Below are positions 34,368 through 34,506 of a DNA stretch of 34,506 bases, in pieces. The DNA comes from MGIIa-K1 sp964577145 (GTDB lineage: Archaea; Thermoplasmatota; Poseidoniia; Poseidoniales; Poseidoniaceae). The position numbers and the translations under genes are program-made. Under the pieces are notes generated by a model, which did not search any database, was not told the DNA's origin, and saw nothing but the letters and a program-made list of their open reading frames with translations. Each line of letters begins with the position of its first letter. Positions within the stretch are counted from its first letter, which is position 1. The stretch is from the NCBI GenBank assembly GCA_964577145.1, contig CAZNXM010000019.1, forward strand, positions 1 to 34,506, in the 5' to 3' direction.

Positions 34368-34506
34368 TCATTCTTCTTCAGACATTGGTATTACGATAAG
34401 AGTAGAACCAATGACATTTACTACTTCAACAAATTCTCCAGTTGGAATTAACAAAGTCTTATCCTTTGCTTTTGCAGTTAGAGTGCGAAGAGTTCCGTCG
34501 ACTGCG
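34368..34506 (-). CDS. NfeD-like protein, C-terminal part (5' end outside window)
   Basis: The frame enters from the window edge and ends at a TGA at 34368-34370. The 45 visible residues (AVDGTLRTLTAKAKDKTLLI, then PTGEFVEVVNVIGSTLIVIP, then MSEEE) look like the end of the soluble OB-fold domain of NfeD proteins, with the closing G-x-x-L-x-V-x-P. NfeD-type proteins are encoded next to flotillin/stomatin genes and work with them in membrane organisation. The adjacency here (17 bases to the chosen flotillin start) supports the call. Confidence 0.7.
   Translation of the reverse strand, partial: AVDGTLRTLTAKAKDKTLLIPTGEFVEVVNVIGSTLIVIPMSEEE

Overview
The window reads as a stretch of an archaeal genome, most likely a marine planktonic euryarchaeon of the Marine Group II / Poseidoniales type (lineage is inference). 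Visible archaeal markers are the small subunit of DNA polymerase D, pelota, a Nob1-type PIN/zinc-ribbon nuclease, tRNAs without an encoded CCA, and an archaeal type IV pilin N-terminus. Bacterial-type genes common in such genomes also occur: formate-tetrahydrofolate ligase, TatA and a flotillin/NfeD pair.

Layout. 1-3.3 kb: end of a glutaredoxin-like gene, a secreted protein of unknown function, tRNA-Glu(UUC), a DedA/VTT membrane protein, nob1, tatA and a MoaD/ThiS-like ubiquitin-fold protein. 3.3-8.35 kb: a two-gene ABC system, a LolD/MacB-type ATPase followed by a 1457-residue FtsX-type permease whose first extracellular loop holds a beta-propeller-like insert. 8.6-11.7 kb: a 1050-residue single-anchor surface protein. 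11.7-12.4 kb: a non-coding stretch dense in dyads. 12.4-26.5 kb: one uninterrupted gene for a 4685-residue surface protein. 26.5-26.7 kb: a block of strong hairpins. 26.7-34.5 kb: housekeeping genes, namely a HAD phosphatase, DNA polymerase D subunit DP1, CinA-type amidohydrolase, tRNA-Val(UAC), then fhs-pelA-hypothetical as a tight minus-strand run, and nfeD-flotillin.

The most remarkable object is the giant protein. It has a signal peptide, an N-terminal region like those of secreted Rhs/WapA-type proteins, several beta-helix stretches, tyrosine-rich segments, an embedded blue-copper (cupredoxin) domain with a full His-Cys-His-Met ligand set, a DOMON/CBM9-like domain, cadherin-like modules and a membrane anchor. 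It then continues in frame, without a stop, into a complete archaeal type IV pilin: class III signal-like site, hydrophobic helix and about 130 residues of beta-rich head. The topology puts the putative prepilin-peptidase site on the cytoplasmic side of the anchor, so the gene could encode an adhesin-pilin polyprotein that is cut in two, or a permanently tethered pilin-adhesin fusion.

The two surface-protein genes share a start-site leader with identical spacing (GGAG-N3-ATGAC-start), and both are followed by a UUCG-capped hairpin. This suggests common expression control. The ABC system just upstream may serve the cell envelope, but nothing in the sequence proves that it handles these proteins.
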